In this document: positions 25,200-34,673 of the stretch, piece by piece
How the letters are laid out: each line of letters begins with the position of its first letter
Position numbering within the stretch: the stretch's first letter is position 1
Assembly (NCBI RefSeq): GCF_040096205.1
Contig: NZ_JBBMFD010000001.1
Location: forward strand, 395,732 to 459,731
Source of the DNA: Solibaculum_A intestinale
GTDB taxonomy: Bacteria > Bacillota > Clostridia > Oscillospirales > Acutalibacteraceae
Direction of reading: 5' to 3'
DNA: 64,000 nucleotides
Notes under the pieces: generated by a model
Database searches by the model: none
What the model saw: only the letters and a program-made list of their open reading frames with translations
Told to the model about the DNA's origin: nothing
Program-made: the position numbers and the translations under genes

Positions 25200-26646
25200 A
25201 CACCTTCTTCTTTTTCTCTAAGAGCGACGGGAAGCGCTCGTTGTATTCATATGGAAATTTATAATTGAATATGCGTTCGATGTAAGGCCCGTCCGGCTGC
25301 TTGAGCTTGGTGACAGCGCCCGCCCCCACCGCTAAGATAGTGTGGGTCTCGTCCATAATGTAGACGTTGTAAAGCCCGTCGAACCCGGGTTTGCTGTATC
25401 CCACGTTCTCTAGATTGCCCAGCGTGCGGCTCTGCCGGTAAAGGTAATAAGGGGAAAACCCGGCGGCGCCCAGCAGCGCTTGGGCGGTATGCAGCATGTC
25501 GGCCACCTCATTTCCCGCGCTTCTGGCCGCCCCTTCCCCGCTTTGGTTCAAATCGGACGCCCGCTTGAGAGACAGGGTATGTACCGTCACGCTCTCCGGG
25601 TTTAACCCGATTACCTGGCGCAGGGTATCCGCAAAGCCCGCGGCCGTGTCCGCCGGCAGCCCCGCGATCAGGTCCATATTGATGTTCGAAAATCCCGCCG
25701 CGCGGGCCAGATGAAACGCCTCCACCGTCTGCGCGGCGGTATGCCGCCGGCCGATGGCCGCAAGCACTTTGTCATGCATGGTCTGCGGGTTGATGCTGAT
25801 GCGGGTGACGCCGCCCGCTTTGAGCGCGTCGAGCTTCTCTTTCGTGATGGTGTCCGGCCGGCCGGCTTCCACCGTATATTCGCGCACCGTGCTCAAGTCA
25901 AAATTCTCACGCACCGCCTTAAGAAGGGCGGTAAGCTGTTCGGCTGTCAGGGTGGTGGGGGTGCCGCCGCCGAAATAGACCGTTTCCAGATGCAGCCCCA
26001 GATCCTTGGAAATTTTCCCCGTTTCCTCGATTTCCTTGCAAAGCAGCCGCACATAGTCCGGAATCAGCTTAAAGGTCTTTTCAATCCCCACCGATACAAA
26101 AGAACAGTAAGCGCACCGGGTCGGGCAAAAGGGAATGGAAATGTAAAGAGAAAAGGAATCGGGGCGGGATTTCGCCAGATGCACGTTCTCCGCTTTGACC
26201 GTGTGAAGGGCAAGCTTTGTCTTTTCCTCTGACACCAAAAGCCGTTCCCGGAAATACCGGGCCGCCGCTTCCTCGCTTCCTTCCTCCGCGATGAGCCTTC
26301 GCATCAGCTTAACCGGGCGCACCCCGGTAAGAATCCCCCATTTTGGAGTAAAGCCACGCACCTTTACAAGCACTTCAAACAGGGCCACGGCCATCTGCCG
26401 CTCGCATTCCTTCTCATAATCGGGGTTGTTGTTCTCCACCTGTCTTATCCTGCTTTCCTTTGTCACAAAAGCCCGGTAAGAGGCGGTCAGAGCCGTAGTG
26501 GTTTTTCCTTTTTGCAGCGAGGTGGCAATCACGATCTCATCCTGTGCCAGCTCGTACACCACCCGGATGCGCTCCTGAGGATAAAATACCCGGCAAAGGT
26601 TCTCCATCTCGTAATGAAAAGCATGTCCATCAATGAATAGCGTCAT
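25147..26646 (-). CDS. hemZ: coproporphyrinogen dehydrogenase HemZ (radical SAM)
   Basis: 499 residues. Unlike HemN it has an N-terminal extension of about 160 residues, characteristic of HemZ. The radical SAM cluster motif is FCPTRCAYCSF, followed by TVYFGGGTPTTL and ISINPQTMHD. HemZ-annotated proteins are oxygen-independent coproporphyrinogen III oxidase-like; in Clostridia without a haem pathway their true substrate is uncertain. Lies between the MBL hydrolase gene (10 bases) and the uridine kinase (overlap), in the recJ-relA run. Confidence 0.9.
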   Translation of the reverse strand: MTLFIDGHAFHYEMENLCRVFYPQERIRVVYELAQDEIVIATSLQKGKTTTALTASYRAFVTKESRIRQVENNNPDYEKECERQMAVALFEVLVKVRGFTPKWGILTGVRPVKLMRRLIAEEGSEEAAARYFRERLLVSEEKTKLALHTVKAENVHLAKSRPDSFSLYISIPFCPTRCAYCSFVSVGIEKTFKLIPDYVRLLCKEIEETGKISKDLGLHLETVYFGGGTPTTLTAEQLTALLKAVRENFDLSTVREYTVEAGRPDTITKEKLDALKAGGVTRISINPQTMHDKVLAAIGRRHTAAQTVEAFHLARAAGFSNINMDLIAGLPADTAAGFADTLRQVIGLNPESVTVHTLSLKRASDLNQSGEGAARSAGNEVADMLHTAQALLGAAGFSPYYLYRQSRTLGNLENVGYSKPGFDGLYNVYIMDETHTILAVGAGAVTKLKQPDGPYIERIFNYKFPYEYNERFPSLLEKKKKVYEFYGRYPTDVTGFGGN

Positions 26647-26655
26647 GGTGTTCTC

Positions 26656-27273
26656 TCAATCTCCGTAAAAATAGGGGTTATGGTCCCGCTCGTACTGCAA
26701 GGTGGTTTCCTCGTCGTGGCCGGGCAGCACCCGGTAGTCCCCCGGGAGGGCGGCCAGCTTTTGCAGGGATTTGCACAAGGTCGGATAGCTGCCGTCGGCA
26801 AAGTCGGTCCTTCCCACCTCCAGGCGAAACAGCGTGTCCCCGGTAAAGAGCACGTCCCCACACAAATAGCAGCAGCCTCCCGCCGAATGACCGGGAGTGG
26901 AAAGCACCCGGATGGTCAGGTTTCCCACCGAAAGAGTGTCCCCGTCTTTGAGGCGCACGTCGGTGTGGATAGGAGGCAGGTCCCGCCCGAACATTTTGGA
27001 TACGTTGCGCTCGGGATCGTTGACCGCATCCGCCGCATCCTCGTGCATGGCGACCAAAGCGCCGGTTTCCTTCTGCACGTCCAGAAGGGCGGCAAAATGG
27101 TCAAAGTGAGCATGAGTGAGCAGGATGTATTTGACGTGGTAGCCCTCCAGAGCGGATACGATTTTTCCCGGGCAGGACCCCGGGTCGATCACCGCCGCCT
27201 CCTTGGTTTCCTCGTCCATCAGCAGATAGCAGTTGGCGGCGAAGCCGCCCACTTTCATACGTGTGATTTTCAT
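26656..27273 (-). CDS. MBL-fold metallohydrolase (glyoxalase II-like)
   Basis: 205 residues. Metallo-beta-lactamase fold with the metal motif LTHAHFDHFAAL, later ligands in LSTPGHSAGGCCYL, FTGDTLFRLEVGRTD and VLPGHDEETTL. The size and motifs match the hydroxyacylglutathione hydrolase-like group (YqgX type). Probably a thioester hydrolase. ATG at 27273 has GGAGGAAAGACG upstream. Confidence 0.9.
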   Translation of the reverse strand: MKITRMKVGGFAANCYLLMDEETKEAAVIDPGSCPGKIVSALEGYHVKYILLTHAHFDHFAALLDVQKETGALVAMHEDAADAVNDPERNVSKMFGRDLPPIHTDVRLKDGDTLSVGNLTIRVLSTPGHSAGGCCYLCGDVLFTGDTLFRLEVGRTDFADGSYPTLCKSLQKLAALPGDYRVLPGHDEETTLQYERDHNPYFYGD

Positions 27274-27297
27274 CGTCTTTCCTCCAGAAAACAGCAA

Positions 27298-27792
27298 TCA
27301 AACGGAAAAAAGCAGGTCGAAGTATTCCTTGCCGTAGTTGTGAAACTCACCCGACTGGACCATCTCGGTGATTTCCTCCCGGCTGGCCCACTTGACCGCT
27401 TCCACCTCTTCCTTTTGCAGCACCAATGCAGATAGGTCCACCGGCTGGGTGAGCAGGTAGATGTCGGCAAAGTCCTGCCTTCGCATTAAGCGGCGGATGA
27501 GCCGGAAGTTCTGAGGCGGCGCGTCGATGCCCAGCTCCTCCTTGGCTTCCCGCACGGCAGTGCCAAGGCTGTCCTCCCCGGCGACCACCGAGCCGCTGGT
27601 GGACGACCATTTTCCCGGCATGGAAAACACCGTCTTCGCCCGCTTTTGGATGAGGTATTCCCCTTTTTCGTTTTTCGCCCAGATGTGCACCACCAGGTGG
27701 TAATCCCCCCGTTTGATCCGGTTGCCCCGGACCATGGTGCGCCCGGTCTTGTTTCCTTTTTCATCGAGAATATCCCATAGCTCCATATCCAC
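27298..27792 (-). CDS. NUDIX hydrolase
   Basis: 164 residues. The Nudix box is present: GEDSLGTAVREAKEELGI preceded by GKWSSTSGSVVA. The start MELWDILDEKGNKTGRTMVRG resembles the isopentenyl-diphosphate isomerase-like/YfcD group of Nudix proteins. It hydrolyses a nucleoside diphosphate derivative; the substrate is unknown. Lies 24 bases before the MBL gene. Confidence 0.9.
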   Translation of the reverse strand: MDMELWDILDEKGNKTGRTMVRGNRIKRGDYHLVVHIWAKNEKGEYLIQKRAKTVFSMPGKWSSTSGSVVAGEDSLGTAVREAKEELGIDAPPQNFRLIRRLMRRQDFADIYLLTQPVDLSALVLQKEEVEAVKWASREEITEMVQSGEFHNYGKEYFDLLFSV

Positions 27793-27829
27793 ACCTACCC
27801 TTTTATGATGGAATCTGCCTGTTCTTTTC

Positions 27830-28279
27830 TTATAACTGCGCTGTGTCGAGCAAAATGGTCACCGGCCCGTCGTTTAAAAGGGACACCTTCATATCCGCCC
27901 CAAACACGCCGGTTTCAACCTGCCCGATTCCTTCCCCTTTCAGCGCTTGTACATAGAACCGGTAAAGCCGGTCCGCCTCCTGGGGCGGGGCGGCATTGGT
28001 AAAGGAAGGGCGGCGGCCGTGACGGCAGTCGGCATACAAGGTAAACTGGGACACCACCAAGGCGCTCCCGCCTATGTCCAGCACCGACCGGTTCATTTTG
28101 TCCTGTTCGTCGGTAAAAATGCGCAGGCCCGCGGTTTTGCGCGCCAGCAGGGAAGCCTCAACCTCCCCGTCCCCATGGGTGACGCCCAGCAAAATCAGAA
28201 GCCCCGGACCGATCTCTCCAACTGTTTTTCCGTCTACTTCCACACGAGCGTTCGTTATCCGCTGAATGACCGCTCTCAT
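27830..28279 (-). CDS. dtd: D-aminoacyl-tRNA deacylase
   Basis: 149 residues, full length. MRAVIQRITNARVEVDG is the family N-terminus; the active-site motifs SQFTLYADCRHGRRPSF and TNAAPPQEADRLY are intact. It removes D-amino acids wrongly attached to tRNA. ATG at 28279 lies 20 bases after relA, in the relA-dtd order found across Firmicutes. Confidence 0.97.
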   Translation of the reverse strand: MRAVIQRITNARVEVDGKTVGEIGPGLLILLGVTHGDGEVEASLLARKTAGLRIFTDEQDKMNRSVLDIGGSALVVSQFTLYADCRHGRRPSFTNAAPPQEADRLYRFYVQALKGEGIGQVETGVFGADMKVSLLNDGPVTILLDTAQL

Positions 28280-28299
28280 CCGCCCGTCTCCTCTCTTTC

Positions 28300-30468
28300 T
28301 TATGCGCGTTTCGCACCAAGGACACCTGGAATCTTTGCAATGCGGGAAATGATGCTGCTCAAATGCTCCTTGCCGTTGACGCCGATGGTCAGCTGAATGC
28401 CCACGCTGCTGCCCTTGGTTTCCTGGGCGTTGAAGGCGTGGATCATCACATGCATGGCGGCCAGCTGACCGGTTAAATCGGCCAGGATCCCGTGGCGGTT
28501 GGTCACCTCCACGTTCAGGCCGCACTTGTATTCGCCCTTGTGCACCGTGTCCCAATAGGCACTGACCCACCGCTCCGGCTCGTCGGACATGGCGATGACT
28601 TTGGGTACATTGGGGCAGTCTCGTTTGTGGATGGAAACGCCGTAGCCCCGAGTGATAAACCCGATGATTTCGTCCCCAGGCAAGGGATTGCAGCAGCGGG
28701 AGAATTTCACCAGGCAATTGTCCACCCCTTCGATGATGACGCCGGAGTTGTTGACCACCTTGCGCTTGGGCGCGGTGATAGCCGTTTCCGGGTTAAAACG
28801 CTCCACCTTTACGATTCTTTGATAATCGTCCCGGATGCGGGGCATGATTCTGGACAGCACCACCCCGCCATAGCCGATGGAGGCATAGAGCTCCTCTAGA
28901 GAGTTGCAGTGCTGCTTTGCGGCTAAGTCCTGCAAGAACTCCTGCATTTTTTCTTCCGGCAGCCGGATGTTGTTGCGGGCGAATTCCCGCTCCAGCTCCG
29001 CTTTGCCTTCTATGATATTCTCTTCCTTGCACTCGTTTTTAAACCACTGGCGTATTTTGGTTCTGGCCTGGCCCGTCTGCACGATCTTCAGCCAGTCCCG
29101 GCTGGGGCCGTGCTTGGGATCGGAAGAGGTCATCACCTCGATGATTTCGCCGGTTTTCACCTTGTATTCCAGCGGCACGATCCGCCCGTCCACCTTCGCG
29201 CCGGTCATCCGGTTGCCCACGGCGGAATGGATGGCATAGGCAAAGTCGATGACGGTGGAGCCCACCGGCAGGCTGATTACATCCCCTTTTGGGGTGAGCA
29301 CAAAGACCTCCTCCGGCGCCAAATCGGTCTTGATGGTACGCACGATGTCTTCCACATCGTCCGCTTCCTTCTGATTTTCCAGCATCTGGCGGATCCAGGC
29401 CAGGCGCTCCTCCAGCTTGTCCTTCCCCTGAATGCCGGCCTTGTACTTCCAGTGGGCCGCGATGCCGTATTCCGCCGTATGGTGCATGTCCCAGGTACGG
29501 ATCTGCACCTCGAAGGGAACCCCCTCTTTGCCGATAACGGTAGTGTGCAGCGACTGGTACATGTTTGGCTTAGGGGTACAGATATAGTCCTTGAACCGGC
29601 TGGGAACCGGACGGAACATGTCGTGAATAATGCCTAGGACGTTATAGCAGTCGATGAGCGTATCCACAATGATGCGCACGGCGTAGATGTCGTAAATCTC
29701 GTCGAAGGACTTGCCCTGGATGATCATTTTCCGATAGATGCCGTTGACGCTTTTGACCCGGCCTTCGATGTAGACGTTTGGCATGATGGTGCTCAGGCGC
29801 TCGCGGATCTGCTCCTGCAGACTTTTCAAAAGCCGTTCCCGGTCATTTTTGCGCAGCTCCAGATTTTCCTCAATCTCGTGCACCGCCACCGGGTCCAGGT
29901 AATGGATGGACAGGTCCTCCAGTTCCTCCTTGACCGCCCGGATACCGAGACGGTGGGCGATGGGCGCGTAAATGTCCATGGTTTCCCGGGCCTTGTCCCG
30001 GCGCTTCTGCTCGGGCATATACTGGAGAGTGCGCATGTTGTGCAGCCGGTCGGCCAGTTTGATGATGATGACCCGGATATCCTGGGACATGGCCAGCAGC
30101 ATCTTGCGCACGTTTTCCGCCTGCTGCTCCTCGCGGGAGGAATAGGGGATCTTATCGAGCTTGGTCACCCCGTCCACCAGAGCTGCAATGTCCTCACCAA
30201 ACAGGTCGGTGATTTCCTTGAGGGTATGCCCGGTGTCCTCCACCACGTCGTGGAGCAGAGCCGCGATGATGCAGTCGGTGTCCATTCCTAAGTTTACAAG
30301 AATGGCCGCCACATTGAGCGGATGGAGAAAATACGGCTCGCCCGACTGGCGCTTCTGTCCCTTGTGGGCGTCGAACGCATAATCGTATGCCTTGTGCACC
30401 TGCTCGTAATCATAGGGCCGGCCGGTCTCCTTCATAATCTGGTAAAGCCAGTCATAAGTCATTTCCAT
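28300..30468 (-). CDS. relA: bifunctional (p)ppGpp synthetase/hydrolase RelA/SpoT
   Basis: 722 residues. Domains in order: HD hydrolase (YFLHPLNVAAILVNLGMD, HDVVEDT), synthetase (YQSLHTTVIG), TGS (FVLTPKGDVISLPVGSTVIDFAYAIH), helical/zinc-finger region (SRCCNPLPGDEIIGFITRG) and a C-terminal ACT domain. This is the long Rsh protein, which makes and destroys the stringent response alarmone at the ribosome. It starts 4 bases after recJ. Confidence 0.98.
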   Translation of the reverse strand: MEMTYDWLYQIMKETGRPYDYEQVHKAYDYAFDAHKGQKRQSGEPYFLHPLNVAAILVNLGMDTDCIIAALLHDVVEDTGHTLKEITDLFGEDIAALVDGVTKLDKIPYSSREEQQAENVRKMLLAMSQDIRVIIIKLADRLHNMRTLQYMPEQKRRDKARETMDIYAPIAHRLGIRAVKEELEDLSIHYLDPVAVHEIEENLELRKNDRERLLKSLQEQIRERLSTIMPNVYIEGRVKSVNGIYRKMIIQGKSFDEIYDIYAVRIIVDTLIDCYNVLGIIHDMFRPVPSRFKDYICTPKPNMYQSLHTTVIGKEGVPFEVQIRTWDMHHTAEYGIAAHWKYKAGIQGKDKLEERLAWIRQMLENQKEADDVEDIVRTIKTDLAPEEVFVLTPKGDVISLPVGSTVIDFAYAIHSAVGNRMTGAKVDGRIVPLEYKVKTGEIIEVMTSSDPKHGPSRDWLKIVQTGQARTKIRQWFKNECKEENIIEGKAELEREFARNNIRLPEEKMQEFLQDLAAKQHCNSLEELYASIGYGGVVLSRIMPRIRDDYQRIVKVERFNPETAITAPKRKVVNNSGVIIEGVDNCLVKFSRCCNPLPGDEIIGFITRGYGVSIHKRDCPNVPKVIAMSDEPERWVSAYWDTVHKGEYKCGLNVEVTNRHGILADLTGQLAAMHVMIHAFNAQETKGSSVGIQLTIGVNGKEHLSSIISRIAKIPGVLGAKRA

Positions 30469-30472
30469 CGTC

Positions 30473-32527
30473 TCACCTCCCCGCCTCGTTTCTCTTTCGC
30501 CGCAGCTCGCACAAAACCGCGGAATCGTCCAAATTCACTTTTCCCTTAGTGGGCAGCAGCCGGATATCCAGCTGGCCCGCCCTATTTTCATAGGCGGCGA
30601 TACCCAGCTCCTGCAGCGCGTCCAGCGCCACCAGCAGCTTACCGCTCCCCAGCCCCAGCCGGTGAAAAAGCAAGTCGATGCTGCCCCGGTAGCCGCCCTG
30701 AGCGCGCACATAGCGAAAGAGCGCCGCCATTTCGTCCCGATTTGGGCACAAAGCCGCCAACTCCTCTTCCCTACATGGTTCTCCTCTTTGCAGGGATTCA
30801 TACAAGCGAAGGCCCTCGGTACAGGCTTCTTCTTTGAGTCCGGAAGGCCGCGCGTCCTTGACGATCACCGAAAGGCTCTGCTCCCCGCGATACTCCGAAA
30901 TGGAGAGGGACACCGCCAAATCAAGCTTTTCGCCCTGGGAAAAGGCGAGTTCCGCCGCCGGCATTCCGAACCATACCGCCTGCACCTGCACATTATCCCG
31001 CCAGAGGTTTAAGCGCACATGCTTGCCCCCCGCCAGCGGCGTGGCGCTTTGCAGCGTCATCCCAAACAGGCCGAACAAGGGCGCCGGGTTCTCGCAGCCG
31101 AAGGGCTCGAGAAAATGCAGGTCCCGCACCGCTTCCAGGGAAAGAGAGGCCGGGCGCAGCTTGCAGTCGAGCGTAAGCTTGGGAAGGGGCATTGGCGTTG
31201 AAAGCCCCGCCGCATAGGCATTGACGGCCCGGCGGAATTCGTCCACGTTTCCGGCTTCCAGCTCCAGCCCCGCCGCCAGCTTATGCCCGCCGAACCGGGT
31301 CAGGTGAATCGAACAGGCGGCGATGGCGTCGTACAGCGAAAAGCCCTCGATGCTCCGGCCGGAGCCCTTGGCCCGATCTCCTTCGATCGAAATCAGAATA
31401 CAGGGCTTGGCGTACCGCTCCACCATCTTGGAGGCGACGATGCCGATGACTCCTTTGTGCCATTCCTCTCCGGCCAGCACCAGCACCCGGTCGTAAGCAA
31501 AAGCCGGATTCTCGTCCAGAATCTGCTGGGCCTTTTGGAGGATATCCGCTTCCATCTGCTGGCGAAGCCGGTTTTCCCCGTCGATCTCCTGGGCCAGGTC
31601 CTTGGCCTCCTGGGGATCCTCCGACAAAAGCAGGCGAACCGCCCGGTCGGGGGAACCGATCCGTCCCGCGGCGTTGATGCGCGGGGCCAGGGAAAACGCC
31701 ACATTTGTGCCGGTGAGCCGGCGCCCGGTCATCCCCGCCGCGTCTAAAAGAGCGGCCACGCCCGCCCGGTCGGAGTTGCTTAGGTGCAAAAGCCCCCGCT
31801 GGACCAGCGCCCGGTTTTCCCCCTTTAAGGGAACCACGTCTCCCATGGTGCCGATGGCCACCAAGTCCGCGTACTCGTCCAAAAGCCCCTCCGGCTCGCC
31901 GCCTTCCAAGGCTTGTACCAGTTTAAAGGCAACGCCCACTCCCGCGTAGTCATGAAACCGGCTGGGGCAGTCAGCCCGGTGCGGGTTAACCACCGCGCAG
32001 GCGTTGGGAAGCACGTCACCGGGAGTATGATGGTCGGTCACCACCACGTCCATCCCAAGGGAATTTGCATAGTCGATTTCCTCGTGGGCGGACACGCCGT
32101 TGTCCACCGTAATCAGAAGCTTGACCCCGTCCTCATGAAGGGCGGCGACGGCTTCCTTGTTGAGCCCGTAACCCTCCCCTTCCCGCTGGGGGATATAGTA
32201 ACGCACATCCGCGTCCCTGGCGCAAAGATAGGAATAGAGCACCGCCGTTGCCGTGACGCCGTCCGCGTCGTAGTCGCCGTAGACCGCGATCCGCTCAAAG
32301 TTCTCAATGGCATCCTCTACCCGCTCTGCCGCCTTGTCCATATCCGCAAAGGAGAACGGGTCTTCAAAGGCATCCGTCCCGTTTATGTATGCAATGGCCG
32401 CTTGTGGGTCGTCAAAGCCGCGCCCGGCCAGCAGCACGCTGAGCAGGCCGGAAAACTGGCCCGATTCGCTCAGCGCATTTGCCGCCGCCCGGTCAAAGGA
32501 ATGAAGCACCCATCTTTTTCTTCCCAT
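30473..32527 (-). CDS. recJ: single-stranded-DNA exonuclease RecJ
   Basis: 684 residues. DHH phosphoesterase: YGDYDADGVTATAVLYSYL, VVTDHHTPGDVLP, and the DHHA1 motif FGGHKLAAGLELE, followed by an OB-like domain and a C-terminal extension. 5'-3' exonuclease in recombination and mismatch repair. First gene of the recJ-relA-dtd operon, with a promoter about 80 bases upstream. Confidence 0.95.
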   Translation of the reverse strand: MGRKRWVLHSFDRAAANALSESGQFSGLLSVLLAGRGFDDPQAAIAYINGTDAFEDPFSFADMDKAAERVEDAIENFERIAVYGDYDADGVTATAVLYSYLCARDADVRYYIPQREGEGYGLNKEAVAALHEDGVKLLITVDNGVSAHEEIDYANSLGMDVVVTDHHTPGDVLPNACAVVNPHRADCPSRFHDYAGVGVAFKLVQALEGGEPEGLLDEYADLVAIGTMGDVVPLKGENRALVQRGLLHLSNSDRAGVAALLDAAGMTGRRLTGTNVAFSLAPRINAAGRIGSPDRAVRLLLSEDPQEAKDLAQEIDGENRLRQQMEADILQKAQQILDENPAFAYDRVLVLAGEEWHKGVIGIVASKMVERYAKPCILISIEGDRAKGSGRSIEGFSLYDAIAACSIHLTRFGGHKLAAGLELEAGNVDEFRRAVNAYAAGLSTPMPLPKLTLDCKLRPASLSLEAVRDLHFLEPFGCENPAPLFGLFGMTLQSATPLAGGKHVRLNLWRDNVQVQAVWFGMPAAELAFSQGEKLDLAVSLSISEYRGEQSLSVIVKDARPSGLKEEACTEGLRLYESLQRGEPCREEELAALCPNRDEMAALFRYVRAQGGYRGSIDLLFHRLGLGSGKLLVALDALQELGIAAYENRAGQLDIRLLPTKGKVNLDDSAVLCELRRKRNEAGR

Positions 32528-32605
32528 AAACTTTCCTCACCGTCTGATTTTCCCGCGTTTGCCCAAGCCGTAGGGCAAAGAGGCGCCACTCGTTGATATC
32601 GTTTT

Positions 32606-32634
32606 ATTTTACCACTTTTGCCCGTTTGATTCAA
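32606..32634 (-). promoter_or_regulatory. promoter of the recJ-relA operon
   Basis: Minus-strand TTGAAT (32629-32634), 17 bases, TAAAAT (32606-32611). Confidence 0.68.
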
Positions 32635-32645
32635 CCGCAATCTTT

Positions 32646-33413
32646 TCAGGTATTCCACAAGCTGTCGTAAATGTCCATCCGTCTTTCCATCACCGCCGCA
32701 TAGCCCGCTTTGGCCCATTCTCCTACGTTTTCCCTGTCCTTCGGCGCCGGCACCCGGATGGCCAGTACCTGTTTGAGCGCACCTGTGTCCAGAAGATCCT
32801 GCAGCCGCCGGGCCGCTTTGTCCTCCCGCGCATTTGCCCCTTTCTGTGCGGTACCGGTTTCCACCAGCAGCAGACGCTGGGCGCCCAGCTCCCGCAGCGG
32901 CCAAAGCAGGGAGGTCTTGAGCAGAACATTCCCGTATAACAAGTACCGCTCACCCCGGGCGGTCAATAAAGTCTTTTCCCCGAAGATGCAGGCGGCCGCC
33001 ATGGGCAGCGCCTCCGCCCGGGCAATCACGGCCGAATCCCCCGCCGAACCGGGAGGAATCATAACCGCAGTAATATCCTTAGCCCGCTGCAGATCGAAGG
33101 CCGACAGGGCGCAGGCGGGCGGCAGCGGACCCAACGGCGCAATCCCGGCCCGTTCTAAAATCTTAGTCAGGCGCCGTTTGCGCCGCCAGCGGGAAACCGG
33201 GCCGCCCCGGTTTTCAAAGCGCAGCAGCTTCATCAGCGCTCCCAGTTGGGCAGAGGTATCCACCTCCTGACAAAAAAGCAGCGCCGGCAGCGCAGCCGTC
33301 CCGGTTGCAGACACCGCCGCCACCCGAATTTCCAGTTTGCGCAGCGCCGCCAGCGCGCCGATGGCCGCCGCAGCGCTCGCTCCATCGCCCATCAGGGCGA
33401 CTCCCGTTTTCAA
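32646..33413 (-). CDS. patatin-like protein with degenerate active site
   Basis: 255 residues from the TTG at 33413, which has AAAGGGGGAG six bases upstream. The opening GVALMGDGASAAAAIGALAALRKLEI resembles the patatin oxyanion-hole segment (GGGARG..G.L.AL). The expected nucleophile motif GxSxG is not there: the corresponding segment reads VSATGTAALPALLF, with glycine where serine should be. Patatins are lipid acyl hydrolases; this one is probably inactive or only distantly related. It has no visible partner gene; recJ follows downstream. Family assignment is tentative. Confidence 0.5.
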   Translation of the reverse strand: MKTGVALMGDGASAAAAIGALAALRKLEIRVAAVSATGTAALPALLFCQEVDTSAQLGALMKLLRFENRGGPVSRWRRKRRLTKILERAGIAPLGPLPPACALSAFDLQRAKDITAVMIPPGSAGDSAVIARAEALPMAAACIFGEKTLLTARGERYLLYGNVLLKTSLLWPLRELGAQRLLLVETGTAQKGANAREDKAARRLQDLLDTGALKQVLAIRVPAPKDRENVGEWAKAGYAAVMERRMDIYDSLWNT

Positions 33414-33552
33414 GCCGCTCTCCCCCTTTCCGACGATCTTTCCTTTCCATCGAAATTGGCATGGCTCGTTCGCATGCAACCCTTTCCTTCCAATGTACTC
33501 AAAAGGAGGCCTCCTGGTTCCTGTCCGTTTTCATGCGGCCGCTCTGTCCCGG

Positions 33553-33581
33553 TTGCGGCCAGGGCTGCCAAGTGGTACAAT
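33553..33581 (+). promoter_or_regulatory. corA promoter
   Basis: TTGCGG (33553-33558), 17 bases, TACAAT (33576-33581); 36 bases before the corA start. Confidence 0.7.
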
Positions 33582-33616
33582 ACAATTGAAATTGCTGCAC
33601 AAAGGAGAAGATTCGC

Positions 33617-34537
33617 TTGCGTTACCGGATGAAAGATGGATGTCTCCAGATCCAGGAATCCAGCGCCGAAGATACCGGCGCGGACCGGGTTATCTGCGTA
33701 TTCGGCCTGGAGGAAGCGAAGGCGGCCGCGGCGGATTTTGGGCTTTCCCCCTCTTTTCTGGCCGAAGCGTTTGAGAATCGTTCCACCCGCGTCGAATGTC
33801 ACGAGAATTTGGACCTTTTCTGTATCCACACCCTTGCCCACGCGGGGCAAGCCGATTCTTTTTCTACTGTCTTCGTCTTTCTGCAGCGGGAGAACCTGCT
33901 GTTTGCCTGCAAGGAGCCTCAGCGCGTGGAAGCCATGATGGAGCGCATCCGCAGGGACGACAAGGCAGACCAAAGCTTTGGCCGGGTGCTGTGCGAATTT
34001 TTTAATATCCTGATGGAAAAGGACACGTCCCGTTTGGAGGGTATGGAACAGGAAATTACCAGCTTGGAGGACGAAATCCTCCTCAACCGGCAAAAGGTAG
34101 ACTATGTTCGCCGCATCATCGTCCTGCGCAAGCGGCTGATGGTGCTGCGGCGGTATTACGAGCAGCTTCTGGACGTGTTTTCCTACATTGACGGAAATGA
34201 AAACGGGTTGTTCGAAAAACGGTCCCTGCGCGCCTTTCGCATTCTCGCCGGCAAGGCCGATCGGCTTTACCATAACGTACTCGGCCTGCGCGATTACGTC
34301 ACCCAAATCCGGGAGGCGTACCAAGCGGAGGTGGACATCAACCTGAACACCACCATGAAGATTTTTACCGTTATCACCGCTATTTTTCTTCCCCTTACCC
34401 TGGTGGCCGGCTGGTATGGGATGAACTTCAATATGCCCGAATACCAGTCTCCTTACGGCTATCCCATCGTCATTGCCGTGAGTCTGATTGTGGTGGCGGC
34501 CTGCTTGTTGTTCTTTAAAAAGCGCAAGTGGTTTTAA
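33617..34537 (+). CDS. corA: CorA family divalent cation transporter
   Basis: 306 residues. A large soluble N-terminal domain with long helices is followed by two C-terminal membrane segments; the selectivity motif GMN is in GWYGMNFNMPEY, and the end is lysine-rich (FFKKRKWF). Pentameric Mg2+ (or Co2+/Ni2+) channel in the inner membrane. TTG start at 33617 with AAAGGAGAAG six bases upstream. First plus-strand gene of the window, with its own promoter and terminator. Confidence 0.93.
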   Translation: MRYRMKDGCLQIQESSAEDTGADRVICVFGLEEAKAAAADFGLSPSFLAEAFENRSTRVECHENLDLFCIHTLAHAGQADSFSTVFVFLQRENLLFACKEPQRVEAMMERIRRDDKADQSFGRVLCEFFNILMEKDTSRLEGMEQEITSLEDEILLNRQKVDYVRRIIVLRKRLMVLRRYYEQLLDVFSYIDGNENGLFEKRSLRAFRILAGKADRLYHNVLGLRDYVTQIREAYQAEVDINLNTTMKIFTVITAIFLPLTLVAGWYGMNFNMPEYQSPYGYPIVIAVSLIVVAACLLFFKKRKWF

Positions 34538-34542
34538 TTACA

Positions 34543-34586
34543 AAAAGGAAGAGGGCCGGGATTATTTCCGGCCCTCTTCCTTTTTT
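34543..34586. terminator. bidirectional terminator between corA and the GGDEF/EAL gene
   Basis: 17-bp stem (34543-34559 with 34568-34584), 8-base loop, with A and T tracts on both sides, so it works for both convergent genes. Confidence 0.92.
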
Positions 34587-34673
34587 ATCTGCCTATTCCA
34601 GAGAAGATAGAATTCTAGATTCGTGCTCGTCGTCCATTCCCACCCGGCGGGTAGGGAAACCGGCCGATCGAAT

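Noticed and set aside
28283..28717. Upstream extension of the dtd reading frame into relA
   Set aside because: Out-of-frame shadow of relA; dtd has its own ATG and ribosome site at 28279.
33410..34324. Minus-strand frame opposite corA
   Set aside because: Shadow of corA, which has promoter, ribosome site and the GMN motif.
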